Positions 53,581 through 61,470 of a stretch of 64,000 nucleotides of DNA are shown here, in pieces. The position numbers and the translations under genes are program-made. The DNA is from RPQJ01 sp963846315. GTDB lineage: Bacteria > Pseudomonadota > Gammaproteobacteria > Steroidobacterales > Steroidobacteraceae. Within the stretch, counting starts at the first letter, position 1; each line of letters opens with the position of its first letter. The stretch is from contig CAWJVM010000016.1 in the NCBI GenBank assembly GCA_963846315.1, positions 1 through 64,000 of the forward strand. The letters are read 5' to 3'. A model generated the notes under the pieces. The model was not told the origin of the DNA. It did no database searches and saw only the letters and a list, made by a program, of their open reading frames with translations.

Positions 53581-55152
53581 ATGTCCAACCGCGACCCGAA
53601 CCGCGTGCTGATCTTCGACACCACGCTGCGCGATGGCGAGCAATCGCCGGGCTGCAGCATGACGCAGCCCGAGAAGCTGCGGATGGCGCGCGCCCTGGCC
53701 GAACTGGGCGTGGACGTCATCGAGGCCGGGTTCCCGGTCGCCTCGCCGGGCGACTGGGAAGCCGTGCACGAGATCGCGCGCGAAGTGCGGGGCCCGATCA
53801 TCGCGGGACTCGCGCGCTGCAACCGCGAGGACATCGACAAGGCGTGGAGCGCGGTCAAGGTGGCCGCCCGGCCGCGCATCCACGTGTTCCTCGCCACCAG
53901 CGCGATCCATCGCGAGCACAAGCTCAACATGGCCAAGGAACAGATCATCCGCACGGCCGTCGAAGGCGTGAAGTACGCGCGCAGCCTGTGCGAGGACATC
54001 GAGTTTTCGCCCGAGGATGCCTCGCGCACCGAACCCGAATTCCTGCGCGAGGTGGTCGAAGCCGTGATCGAAGCCGGCGCGACCACGATCAACGTGCCCG
54101 ACACCGTCGGCTACACGGTGCCAGAGGAATTCCACGACGTTTTCTCGTTCCTGACGCAGAACGTCCGCGGCGCGGACCAGGTGACGTTCAGCGTCCACTG
54201 CCACAACGACCTCGGCATGGCCGTAGCCAACAGCCTGGCCGCCGTGCGTGGCGGCGCACGCCAGGTGGAATGCACCATCAACGGCATCGGCGAACGCGCG
54301 GGCAATGCCTCGCTCGAGGAAATCACCATGGCGCTCAAGGTGCGCGAGGGCATCTACGGCCTGCACACCGGCATCGACAGCAAGCGCCTGTTCCCGACCA
54401 GCCGCCTGCTCTCGAGCATCACGGGCATGCCGATTCCGCGCAACAAGGCGGTGGTCGGCGAGAACGCCTTCGCGCACGAATCCGGCATCCACCAGCACGG
54501 CATGCTGAAGCACCACTCGACCTACGAGATCATGCGCCCGCACGACGTCGGCATGTCGCGCACGAACCTCGTGCTCGGCAAGCACAGCGGCCGCGCCGCA
54601 CTGCGCGAGCGCATCAAGGAACTCGGATTCGAGCTGTCCGACGCGGAACTCGCGCGCGTGTTCGACGATTTCAAGGCACTGGCCGACAAGAAGAAGGAAC
54701 TCTTCGACGGCGACATCGAGGCGCTCGTGCTCAAGGCGGAGATCGGCCACGAAGGTGGGCCCTGGCACCTCGAGAACCTCCACGTCGTCAGCGACTCGAC
54801 GCGCTTCGCCACGGGCCGCGTCGTGCTGCGCCACGTCGACGGCCGCATCGTCACGCAGGAATCGTCGGGGGACGGCCCGGTCGACGCCGCGCTCAAGTCC
54901 ATCGAGCAGGCCACCGGGGTGTTCGTGAAGCTGCGCAAGTTCGAAGTGCGCAGTGTTTCGAGCGGCGAAGACGCGCAGGGCGAAGCCGTCGTCACCTGCG
55001 AGTTCAACAACCGCAGTTATCGCGGCACGAGCGTCACGACCGACATCGTCGAATCGGGCGTGCGGGCCTTCCTCGAAGTGATCAACGCCATCGAATCCTC
55101 GCGCCGCCGCGGGGTCGACCAGAACGAGACGTCGCCCGCCGCGGCCGTCTGA
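53581..55152 (+). CDS. leuA: 2-isopropylmalate synthase
   Basis: LeuA condenses ketoisovalerate with acetyl-CoA, the committed step to leucine. The 523-residue protein has the TIM barrel (FDTTLRDGEQSPGCSM, metal site SVHCHNDLG), the NGIGERAGNASLEE signature and the C-terminal LeuA dimer domain (about 390-510) that binds leucine for feedback control. The ATG at 53581 gives the usual MSNRDPNRVLIFDTTLRDG start; a GTG just upstream (53572) is possible. It is the second gene of the operon. Confidence 0.95.
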   Translation: MSNRDPNRVLIFDTTLRDGEQSPGCSMTQPEKLRMARALAELGVDVIEAGFPVASPGDWEAVHEIAREVRGPIIAGLARCNREDIDKAWSAVKVAARPRIHVFLATSAIHREHKLNMAKEQIIRTAVEGVKYARSLCEDIEFSPEDASRTEPEFLREVVEAVIEAGATTINVPDTVGYTVPEEFHDVFSFLTQNVRGADQVTFSVHCHNDLGMAVANSLAAVRGGARQVECTINGIGERAGNASLEEITMALKVREGIYGLHTGIDSKRLFPTSRLLSSITGMPIPRNKAVVGENAFAHESGIHQHGMLKHHSTYEIMRPHDVGMSRTNLVLGKHSGRAALRERIKELGFELSDAELARVFDDFKALADKKKELFDGDIEALVLKAEIGHEGGPWHLENLHVVSDSTRFATGRVVLRHVDGRIVTQESSGDGPVDAALKSIEQATGVFVKLRKFEVRSVSSGEDAQGEAVVTCEFNNRSYRGTSVTTDIVESGVRAFLEVINAIESSRRRGVDQNETSPAAAV

Positions 55153-55172
55153 CACGAACGACCGGAGCCGGA

Positions 55173-56576
55173 ATGACTGCGCAGAGCCTGTTCGAGAAAG
55201 TCTGGCAACGGCACGTCGTCGTGCCGGAGACGGCCGACACGCCCGCGATCCTGTACATCGACCTGCACCTGACGCACGAGGTCACCTCGCCCCAGGCGTT
55301 CGACGTCCTGCGTGCGCGCAAGCTCAAGGTCCGCCGACTCGACCGCACGCTCGCGACGATGGACCACTCGACGCCCACCGACACGGCGCAGATCTTCGGC
55401 GGCCTGCCGATCAAGCTCGAATCGGCCGCCAGGCAGGTGCGCCAGCTGGAAGTGAACTGCGCCGAGTTCGGCGTGAACCTGATCGGGTTGCAGGATTCAC
55501 GCCGCGGCATCGTGCACATCATCGGGCCCGAGCAGGGTGCCACGCAGCCCGGCAAGACCATCGTCTGCGGCGACAGTCACACCAGCACGCACGGTGCCTT
55601 TGGCGCCCTCGCTTTCGGCATCGGCACCACCGAGGTCGGTTACGTGCTGGCAACGCAGTGCCTGTTGCAGCGCAAGCCGAAGACACTCGAAATCGTCGTC
55701 AATGGCCGGCTGCCGGCCGGTGTGTCGGCCAAGGACGTCGTGCTCGCGGTGATCGGCAAGATCGGCGTGAATGGCGGCACGGGCCACGTCATCGAGTTCC
55801 GCGGCTCCGCCATCGAAGCGATGTCGATGGACGAGCGCATGACCGTCTGCAACATGTCGATCGAGGCCGGTGCGCGCGCGGGCATGATCGCGCCCGATGC
55901 GACCACCTACGAGTACCTGCAAGGCCGCCCTTTCGCGCCGACCGGCGCGGACTGGGACAAGTCCGTGGCCGACTGGAACACACTGCGCAGCGAAGTGGGC
56001 GCGGTCTTTGACAAGTCCGCTGCGTTCGACGCGAGCACGTTCGAGCCGATGATCACGTTCGGCACCAATCCGGGCATGGTCGCGGCGATCGGCGGCCATG
56101 TGCCGGTACGTCCGGGCGACGCCGTGTTTGCGAAATCGCTCGCGTACATGGGACTGACTGCGGGCGAGCGCCTGGCCGAGAAACCGGTCCAGGTCGTCTT
56201 CATCGGCAGCTGCACCAACGCGCGTATTTCGGACCTGGAAGCCGCCGCAGCGATCCTGCGCGGACGCAAGGTCGCCAAGGGTGTGCGCGCGCTGATCGTA
56301 CCCGGCTCGCAGCAGATCAAGCTGGAAGCCGAGCAGCGCGGCCTGGCCAAAGTCTTCACGGACGCGGGCGCCGAATGGCGCGAGTCCGGTTGCTCGATGT
56401 GTCTCGGGATGAACGGCGACCTGGTCGACGCCGGCCAGTACTGCATCAGCACCAGCAACCGCAACTTCGAGGGCCGGCAAGGCATCGGGGCACGCACCCT
56501 GCTGGCGAGCCCTGCCTCCGCCGCCGCCGCCGCCGTGCGCGGTCGCGTCACCGACCCGCGCGAGTTCCTCGGCTGA
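55173..56576 (+). CDS. leuC: 3-isopropylmalate dehydratase large subunit
   Basis: LeuC is the catalytic iron-sulfur subunit of isopropylmalate isomerase. The 467-residue product has cluster cysteines in IGSCTNARISDLE and SGCSMCLGMNGD and the signature VCGDSHTSTHGAFGALAFGIG. It follows leuA by 20 bp and begins at ATG 55173 (MTAQSLFEKVWQRH). Confidence 0.96.
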   Translation: MTAQSLFEKVWQRHVVVPETADTPAILYIDLHLTHEVTSPQAFDVLRARKLKVRRLDRTLATMDHSTPTDTAQIFGGLPIKLESAARQVRQLEVNCAEFGVNLIGLQDSRRGIVHIIGPEQGATQPGKTIVCGDSHTSTHGAFGALAFGIGTTEVGYVLATQCLLQRKPKTLEIVVNGRLPAGVSAKDVVLAVIGKIGVNGGTGHVIEFRGSAIEAMSMDERMTVCNMSIEAGARAGMIAPDATTYEYLQGRPFAPTGADWDKSVADWNTLRSEVGAVFDKSAAFDASTFEPMITFGTNPGMVAAIGGHVPVRPGDAVFAKSLAYMGLTAGERLAEKPVQVVFIGSCTNARISDLEAAAAILRGRKVAKGVRALIVPGSQQIKLEAEQRGLAKVFTDAGAEWRESGCSMCLGMNGDLVDAGQYCISTSNRNFEGRQGIGARTLLASPASAAAAAVRGRVTDPREFLG

Positions 56577-56608
56577 GCCGGGGCGCGCCAACAACCAAGA
56601 ACCCGCAC

Positions 56609-57190
56609 ATGGACCCGATCACAGTCATCCGCTCGCGGACGGTCGTCATGCCGTCCACCCACATCGACACGGACCAGATCATCCCGGCCCGCTTCCTGAC
56701 CACCACGGTCCGCGAAGGCCTCGGCGTCTCGCTGTTTGCCGACTGGCGCTATGACAAGGCCGGCCAGCCGAAACCCGATTTCGTGCTGAACCAGCCGGCG
56801 GCCACGGGCTGCCAGGTGCTGGTCGCGGGTCGCAACTTCGGCTGCGGCTCGTCGCGCGAGCACGCACCGTGGGCGCTGCTCGATTTCGGCATCCGGGTCG
56901 TCATCAGCACCGAGATCGCGGACATCTTCCGCAACAACAGCCTGAAGAACGGATTGCTGCCGGTGGTCGTGGACGAAACCACGCACGAGTGGCTGCTGGA
57001 TAATCCAGGCGTCGAAGTTGAAGTCGACCTGCCCGCTTCCACGCTGCGCCTGGCCGAAGGTCGTGCGGTGGCGTTTCCGATCGAGTCGTTCTCCCGCTAT
57101 TGCCTGATGAACGGCATCGACGAACTCGGTTACCTGCTGCAGCAGACGGACGCGATCGAGCGTTACGAGCGCTCGCGGGAAAGCACATGA
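56609..57190 (+). CDS. leuD: 3-isopropylmalate dehydratase small subunit
   Basis: LeuD is the swivelling small subunit that completes the isomerase active site. The 193-residue product has STHIDTDQIIPARFL near the start and the substrate loop GRNFGCGSSREHAPWAL. It is 32 bp after leuC, and its stop overlaps the leuB start by ATGA. Confidence 0.96.
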   Translation: MDPITVIRSRTVVMPSTHIDTDQIIPARFLTTTVREGLGVSLFADWRYDKAGQPKPDFVLNQPAATGCQVLVAGRNFGCGSSREHAPWALLDFGIRVVISTEIADIFRNNSLKNGLLPVVVDETTHEWLLDNPGVEVEVDLPASTLRLAEGRAVAFPIESFSRYCLMNGIDELGYLLQQTDAIERYERSREST

Positions 57191-58257
57191 AGGCGCGAAT
57201 CGCGGTGCTCGGGGGCGACGGAATCGGCCCCGAAGTCACGGCCGAGGCCGTGCGCGTGTTGCAGGCCGTAGGTTCGAAGTTCGGTCACGACTTCGAATTT
57301 GCCGAGGCGCTGATTGGTGGCGCGGCGATCGATGCGTCCGGCTCCGCGCTGCCGCCCCGCACCATCGACGCGTGCCGCGAAAGTGCTGCGACACTGCTCG
57401 GCGCGGTGGGCGGCCCGAAGTGGTCGGATCCCGGTGCCCGTGTGCGCCCGGAACAAGGTCTGCTGGAACTGCGCCGCACGCTTGGCGTCTTCGCCAACCT
57501 GCGCCCCGTTCGCACCATGGAGTCGATGCTCGACGCGTCCCCGCTCAAGCCCGAAGTCATCACGGGCACGGACATCATGGTGGTGCGGGAACTGACTGGC
57601 GGCATCTACTTCGGCAAGAAGAGCCGAACGGTCCACGAAGCCGAGGACGTCTGCACCTACACCACGGTCGAAGTCGAGCGCGTGACACGCGTCGCCGCAC
57701 GGCTGGCCATGGGTCGGCGCCGGCGCATCGTCTCGGTCGACAAGGCCAACGTGCTGGAGACCTCCCGCCTGTGGCGCTCAGTCGTCGAGAGGGTGTTGCG
57801 CGAGGAGTTCCCGCAGGTCGAGTTCGAGCACATGCTCGTCGATGCCGCCGCGATGCATCTCATGCGTCGTCCCACGTCGTTCGACGTGCTGCTTACCGAG
57901 AACATGTTCGGCGACATCCTGACCGACGAAGCCTCCATGATCGCCGGGTCGCTCGGCCTGTTGCCGTCCGCCTCCCTGGGCGAAGGTACCCACGGCCTTT
58001 TCGAGCCGATTCACGGTTCCGCGCCGGACATCGCGGGGCGTGGCATCGCCAACCCGTACGGCACCATCCTGAGCGCGGCGATGATGCTGCGGTACTCGCT
58101 CGGGCTCACAACGGAGGCCGCAGCGGTCGAGTCCGCCGTTGAGGACGCGGTCAGCGCGGGCGTGCGCACAGCGGACATCGCCCTGCCCTCCAAGGCCTCG
58201 GTAGGCAGTCAGGAGGCAGGCACGGCAGTCGTCGAACGGGTATTGTCAACCCGTTAA
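57187..58257 (+). CDS. leuB: 3-isopropylmalate dehydrogenase
   Basis: LeuB oxidatively decarboxylates 3-isopropylmalate with NAD. The 356-residue product has the family pattern VLGGDGIGPEVT, GAVGGPKW, VDKANVLETSRLW and NMFGDILTDEASMIAGSLGLLPSAS. It is the last gene of the operon (ilvC-leuA-leuC-leuD-leuB). No terminator immediately follows; the next strong terminator is 240 bp downstream, after a possible small RNA. Confidence 0.96.
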   Translation: MKARIAVLGGDGIGPEVTAEAVRVLQAVGSKFGHDFEFAEALIGGAAIDASGSALPPRTIDACRESAATLLGAVGGPKWSDPGARVRPEQGLLELRRTLGVFANLRPVRTMESMLDASPLKPEVITGTDIMVVRELTGGIYFGKKSRTVHEAEDVCTYTTVEVERVTRVAARLAMGRRRRIVSVDKANVLETSRLWRSVVERVLREEFPQVEFEHMLVDAAAMHLMRRPTSFDVLLTENMFGDILTDEASMIAGSLGLLPSASLGEGTHGLFEPIHGSAPDIAGRGIANPYGTILSAAMMLRYSLGLTTEAAAVESAVEDAVSAGVRTADIALPSKASVGSQEAGTAVVERVLSTR

Positions 58258-58369
58258 TTTTCAAAGACTTACGGTTTTATCCACAGAAACTGTCAAGCCA
58301 GGCTTTAGAACCCCGCAGCCACCGGTTGGACACCTGATTCCCGCTGGACTCGGACCGGTTTTTCGGCGC

Positions 58370-58528
58370 TATACTGCGCGTCCGCAGGCAGCCGCAGGCT
58401 CCTGCCCCCAGGTTTAGCGATTGAATCTCCGAGTTGTGCGGACTTGAGTCGGGTTAGTCTTTGTCTCAGGGAATGAGGCAGCTCGGGTCCCAGCGAAGGC
58501 CGGCAGCAATGCCGGCCTTCTTTTTTTT
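58370..58528 (+). ncRNA. Candidate small RNA between leuB and metB
   Basis: A TATACT -10 box (58370-58375; the -35 is weak) and a strong terminator at 58495-58528 frame about 147 nt of transcribed sequence starting near 58382. Inside, GCAGG/CCTGC and AGCC/GGCT make a nested hairpin just after the predicted start. The downstream gene on this side is on the opposite strand, so the unit serves no visible coding gene, and I find no convincing short frame in it. It may alternatively be the 3' untranslated region of the leu operon. Confidence 0.45.
58495..58528 (+). terminator. Rho-independent terminator (plus strand)
   Basis: GAAGGCCGGCA and TGCCGGCCTTC form an 11-bp stem with a 4-nt loop, followed by eight T residues that abut the metB stop codon. 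The opposite strand lacks a T run after the stem, so it acts on plus-strand transcripts only. Confidence 0.95.
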
Positions 58529-59691
58529 CAAACGCGAGTCGCGGCCCCGAGGCCGGCCGAGAGATCGCGTACGAGGTCGTCGGCTTCTTCAATGCCGATC
58601 GACAGGCGCACCAGCGTCGCCGAGATGCCCGCTCGCTCCCGCGCTGCTTCGTCCATCGCCGCATGCGTCATGCTGGCCGGATGCGCCACGAGGCTCTCGA
58701 CACCGCCCAGCGATTCGGCGAGCGAGAACAGCTCCATGTGGCCGAGCAACGCCTTGACGTTCTCGACGCCGCCCACGAGCTCGAAGCTCACCATGGCGCC
58801 GAAACCGTCTTGCTGGCGCCTGGCGATGTCATGGCCCGGATGCGTGTCGAGTCCCGGGTAATAGACGCGGGCCACCGCGGGATGAGCTGCCAGCAGTTCA
58901 GCGATACGCTGCGCGTTCTCGCCATGCGCGCGCATGCGGGCGTGCAACGAGCGCAGTCCGCGCAGCGTCAGGAAACTGTCGAACGGTGCGCCGGTGACGC
59001 CGATGCAGTTGCCCCACCACTTCACCTGCTCGTGCAGTTCGGCCGTGGCCGCAATCACGGCGCCGCCCACGACGTCGCTGTGGCCGTTCAGGTACTTGGT
59101 CGTCGAGTGAACGACGAGGTCGGCGCCCAACGCCAGCGGCTGCTGCCAAACCGGTGACAGGAAGGTGTTGTCGGCCACCACCAGCGCACCCGCGGCCTTC
59201 GCCTGGCCAGCAACGGCCGCGATGTCCACGATGCGCAGCAGCGGGTTGCTGGGCGTCTCGATCCAGACCAGTGCCGGCTTGGCGGCGATGGCTGCAGCCA
59301 GGGTGTTGGAATCCTGGAAATCGACGAAACGAACCTGCAGGGCTCCGCGCAGGTTCAGCGCATTGAAGAGCCGGTAGGTGCCGCCATAGCAGTCGTGCGG
59401 CACGACGACGACCTGGTCTGGCTCGAACAGCTGAGTGACCAGCGAGACCGCACCCATGCCCGAAGCGGTGACGACCGCGCCGGCACCCCCTTCGAGATCT
59501 GCGAGCGCTCGACCCAGCGCGTCGCGCGTCGGATTCCCAGACCGTGAGTAGTCGTATTCGCGCTTTTCGCCGTAGCCGCTGAAAGCGAACGTCGAGGTCA
59601 GGTGAATCGGCGGCACGACGGCCCCGTGCTGGGTATCCGTTTCGAGGGCCGCGCGCACGGTGCGGGTCTTGATGCTGTCTTGATGGCTCAT
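58528..59691 (-). CDS. metB: Cystathionine gamma-synthase (trans-sulfuration enzyme)
   Basis: A 387-residue PLP enzyme of the Cys/Met metabolism family. The PLP lysine is in VVHSTTKYLNGHSDVVGG, and YDYSRSGNPTRDALGRAL is the N-terminal hallmark. It would join an activated homoserine with cysteine to give cystathionine, or with sulfide to give homocysteine. It follows the homoserine acyltransferase gene by 37 bp under the same SAM riboswitch, which fixes its pathway. The ATG at 59691 is chosen; the longer frame upstream overlaps the end of metX. Confidence 0.88.
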   Translation of the reverse strand: MSHQDSIKTRTVRAALETDTQHGAVVPPIHLTSTFAFSGYGEKREYDYSRSGNPTRDALGRALADLEGGAGAVVTASGMGAVSLVTQLFEPDQVVVVPHDCYGGTYRLFNALNLRGALQVRFVDFQDSNTLAAAIAAKPALVWIETPSNPLLRIVDIAAVAGQAKAAGALVVADNTFLSPVWQQPLALGADLVVHSTTKYLNGHSDVVGGAVIAATAELHEQVKWWGNCIGVTGAPFDSFLTLRGLRSLHARMRAHGENAQRIAELLAAHPAVARVYYPGLDTHPGHDIARRQQDGFGAMVSFELVGGVENVKALLGHMELFSLAESLGGVESLVAHPASMTHAAMDEAARERAGISATLVRLSIGIEEADDLVRDLSAGLGAATRV

Positions 59692-59699
59692 GGGGTCCG

Positions 59700-59729
59700 T
59701 TTCGTGGCTGGTCAATTTCGTGACTGGTC
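59700..59729. repeat. Tandem 14-mer in the metX-metB gap
   Basis: TTTCGTGGCTGGTC (59700-59713) and TTTCGTGACTGGTC (59716-59729) are direct repeats with one mismatch, separated by AA. They fill almost the entire gap between metX and metB and end within the metX stop codon. Confidence 0.6.
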
Positions 59730-60748
59730 TATTCGAGTGTGCGGTAGAAAACGTCGCGCAGCACGGCCGACTCCTTGAAGAAGGCGTCGTGGCCGTACAT
59801 CGAGCTGATCTCAACCAGCTGGCAGGCGCTGCCGCAGCGGTCGCGCAGCGCACGCATGTCGGCCGGCGGCACCAGCTGGTCCTCCAGCACGGCCACCAGG
59901 GTCATCGGCACGACGATGGTCTCGGGTTCGATGCGGTGCAGGTCGATCGATTCCGACAGGCAGACGAACGCCTCGGGCCGGTAGGTGCGCGAATACGACT
60001 CACCGCGCGACACGATGTACGCCTCGACCGGGAACACGAAACGCCCGTCGTGACGCGTGGGCTCGCCGGGAAAGCGGTCCTCGAATTCTCGCACGGAGCG
60101 GTAGGTCGTCATGGCCAGTGCCCGCGCCAGTGCGAGACCCCGCTCGCCCTCGCCGTGCTCGATGGCGTAGCGCACGAAATTGCGCTGCACGCTGCGCCAT
60201 GCCGTCGACATCGGATGCGTGCGGTGCGCAGCACTGACCACGATGCCGTGCCGCAGCCGTGCCGCGTGCCTGGCACCCATCACCAGCGTAACCATGCCGC
60301 CGTAGGACGCGCCAATGCAGCCGTGCAGGCTTTCGATGCCGAGATAGTCCATCACCGCCACCAGGCACGTCGCCTGGTCATGCGCGCTGACGCTCGGGAA
60401 CACCTCGCCCGGGCCGGGCCCCGTCGTGCGGTGACTGCCGCCGAGGAAGTCGATACCCAGGATCCGGAAGCGGTCCGTGTCGAGCGCCTTGCCAGGCCCG
60501 GCGATTTCGTCCCACCAGCCCGCCACGCCGTCACGGACCTTGAAGACATTGCGACCCGCTGAAATGCCGCCAAGGACCACTACCACGGGAGCCCCTGCGG
60601 CACCGGCAATCCGGTAGGCGATTTCGACGCGCGCCAACTTGTCGCCGAAGTGCAACGGGAAGGGTACCCGGTCGAGGACGAGGATGCCCTCGTCGCAGGT
60701 GTAACCCGACGGCAGCGTGATCGGTCGCAGAGCCATTGCGGGGTCCAT
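59729..60748 (-). CDS. metX: Homoserine O-acyltransferase, MetX family
   Basis: An alpha/beta hydrolase-fold acyltransferase that activates homoserine with an acetyl or succinyl group for methionine synthesis. The nucleophilic serine is in GCIGASYGGMVTLVMG; the acid and histidine are in LEDQLVPPADM and SMYGHDAFFKE. From ATG 60748 the product is 339 residues. A GTG at 60847 would add 33 residues of low-complexity Ser/Ala/Asp sequence, and the frame stays open to 61066, inside the riboswitch; the short start is preferred. Acetyl versus succinyl specificity cannot be decided here. It is controlled by the SAM-I riboswitch upstream. Confidence 0.85.
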   Translation of the reverse strand: MDPAMALRPITLPSGYTCDEGILVLDRVPFPLHFGDKLARVEIAYRIAGAAGAPVVVVLGGISAGRNVFKVRDGVAGWWDEIAGPGKALDTDRFRILGIDFLGGSHRTTGPGPGEVFPSVSAHDQATCLVAVMDYLGIESLHGCIGASYGGMVTLVMGARHAARLRHGIVVSAAHRTHPMSTAWRSVQRNFVRYAIEHGEGERGLALARALAMTTYRSVREFEDRFPGEPTRHDGRFVFPVEAYIVSRGESYSRTYRPEAFVCLSESIDLHRIEPETIVVPMTLVAVLEDQLVPPADMRALRDRCGSACQLVEISSMYGHDAFFKESAVLRDVFYRTLE

Positions 60749-61024
60749 CGACGACGGATCGGCGGCACCGTCCGCTGCAGCGTCGGCTTGGGCCACTGCT
60801 GGCTCGGCGTCTGCTGGACTGCTGCTCGTTGTAACGGACGACGACACGGTGGCTGCTCGAACTCGCGCTGATTCTGGACAAACTCTGGGCACGCAAATCG
60901 AGGCCCGTGCCGGCCTGCCTGTCGAGATGACGACCACTGTGGAGAAATCTTGCGCGCGCGGAGATGGTTGCGGCGACCAACACCCCCGTCGGTCGTAACT
61001 CCGGACGAGGCAGCCTCGCTGCAA

Positions 61025-61137
61025 CTCATCTTCCGGCGACGCGCGAGGTCCCCGTGGAGTTGGCACCAGTTCGGGCGGGTTGGGCCCGATGGTTGCCCCG
61101 GCTTCAAAGGGCCATTCCCTCAGCCGGTCTCGATGAG
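61025..61137 (-). promoter_or_regulatory. SAM-I riboswitch (S-box) upstream of metX
   Basis: The minus strand carries a complete SAM-I aptamer of 113 nt. P1 is CTCATC (61137-61132) pairing with GATGAG (61030-61025). Conserved blocks are in order: GAGACC, GCTGAGGGAATGGCCC, TTGAAGCCGGGGCAACC, GGTGCCAACTCC and GGAAGATGAG. It should shut off metX-metB when S-adenosylmethionine is plentiful. Some 276 nt lie between the aptamer and the metX ATG, containing small hairpins such as GCAGC-GAG-GCTGC, but I do not see a canonical terminator with a T-tract, so the mode of control is unclear. Confidence 0.92.
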
Positions 61138-61243
61138 CGGGATGAAGTTTAGGTGTGACAGCACGTTAGCGCAAGGAACGGCGGCGCAATCGAGACGCAG
61201 TCTGCGCGAAGCCAGAGAGGGCAAGAGCTTCCGCGCCGACGGC

Positions 61244-61351
61244 GTTTCCGGTCCGGATGGGCTCCGAAAGCCGTCCGCGACATGGACGTCGCGGCCGGAG
61301 CCCCCAGGGAAGGGTTTACGGCGTCTTTGGGAGCCCATCCGGACCGGAAAC
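61244..61351. repeat. Central cruciform of the inverted duplication
   Basis: A perfect 22-bp stem (61244-61265 with 61330-61351) is extended inward by AAAG/CTTT or GCCGT/ACGGC pairing. Inside it a second hairpin, CCGCGAC (61275-61281) with GTCGCGG (61288-61294), has a 6-nt loop. No T-tract follows on either strand. The perfection of this part contrasts with the diverged outer arms. Confidence 0.8.
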
Positions 61352-61424
61352 GGTGGCGGCGCCACGACTATTTCCCCTCCTGGCTTCGCGCGACTCCACT
61401 TTCGGTTGCGTCGTTCGTTCCAAT

Positions 61425-61450
61425 GTATTAACGTGCTAGCACATTAATAC
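61425..61450 (+). promoter_or_regulatory. Operator-like palindrome before the his operon
   Basis: A 26-bp palindrome with one mismatched pair: GTATTAA, C, GTGCTAGCAC, A, TTAATAC. The central CTAG resembles the core of TrpR operators, and the site ends 20 bp before the start of a TrpR-like gene that heads the his genes. It is the probable binding site of that regulator. Confidence 0.7.
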
Positions 61451-61470
61451 ACACCTGCTGATCGAGACCC

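Larger units (their letters stand above)
61126..61469. repeat. Imperfect inverted duplication spanning the metX/his control region
   Basis: The region reads as two diverged inverted halves with an axis at about 61297.5. Matching blocks (left / right): 61126-61138 / 61457-61469 (12 of 13), 61151-61157 / 61450-61456 (7 of 7, offset by an indel), 61160-61168 / 61429-61437 (9 of 9), 61175-61189 / 61406-61421 (imperfect), 61204-61215 / 61380-61391 (12 of 12), 61244-61265 / 61330-61351 (22 of 22). Spacings between the inner blocks are equal on both sides (28 and 14 nt). The left end is the 5' edge of the SAM riboswitch, and the right end lies just before the his regulator start codon. Confidence 0.8.

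Noticed and set aside
53224..55155. A 643-codon minus-strand frame opposite ilvC/leuA
   Set aside because: Antisense shadow; no start signal and no known motif.
61066..61137. A metX start inside the SAM riboswitch
   Set aside because: The frame is open there, but codons would overlap the aptamer, and the encoded sequence has no resemblance to the family N-terminus.
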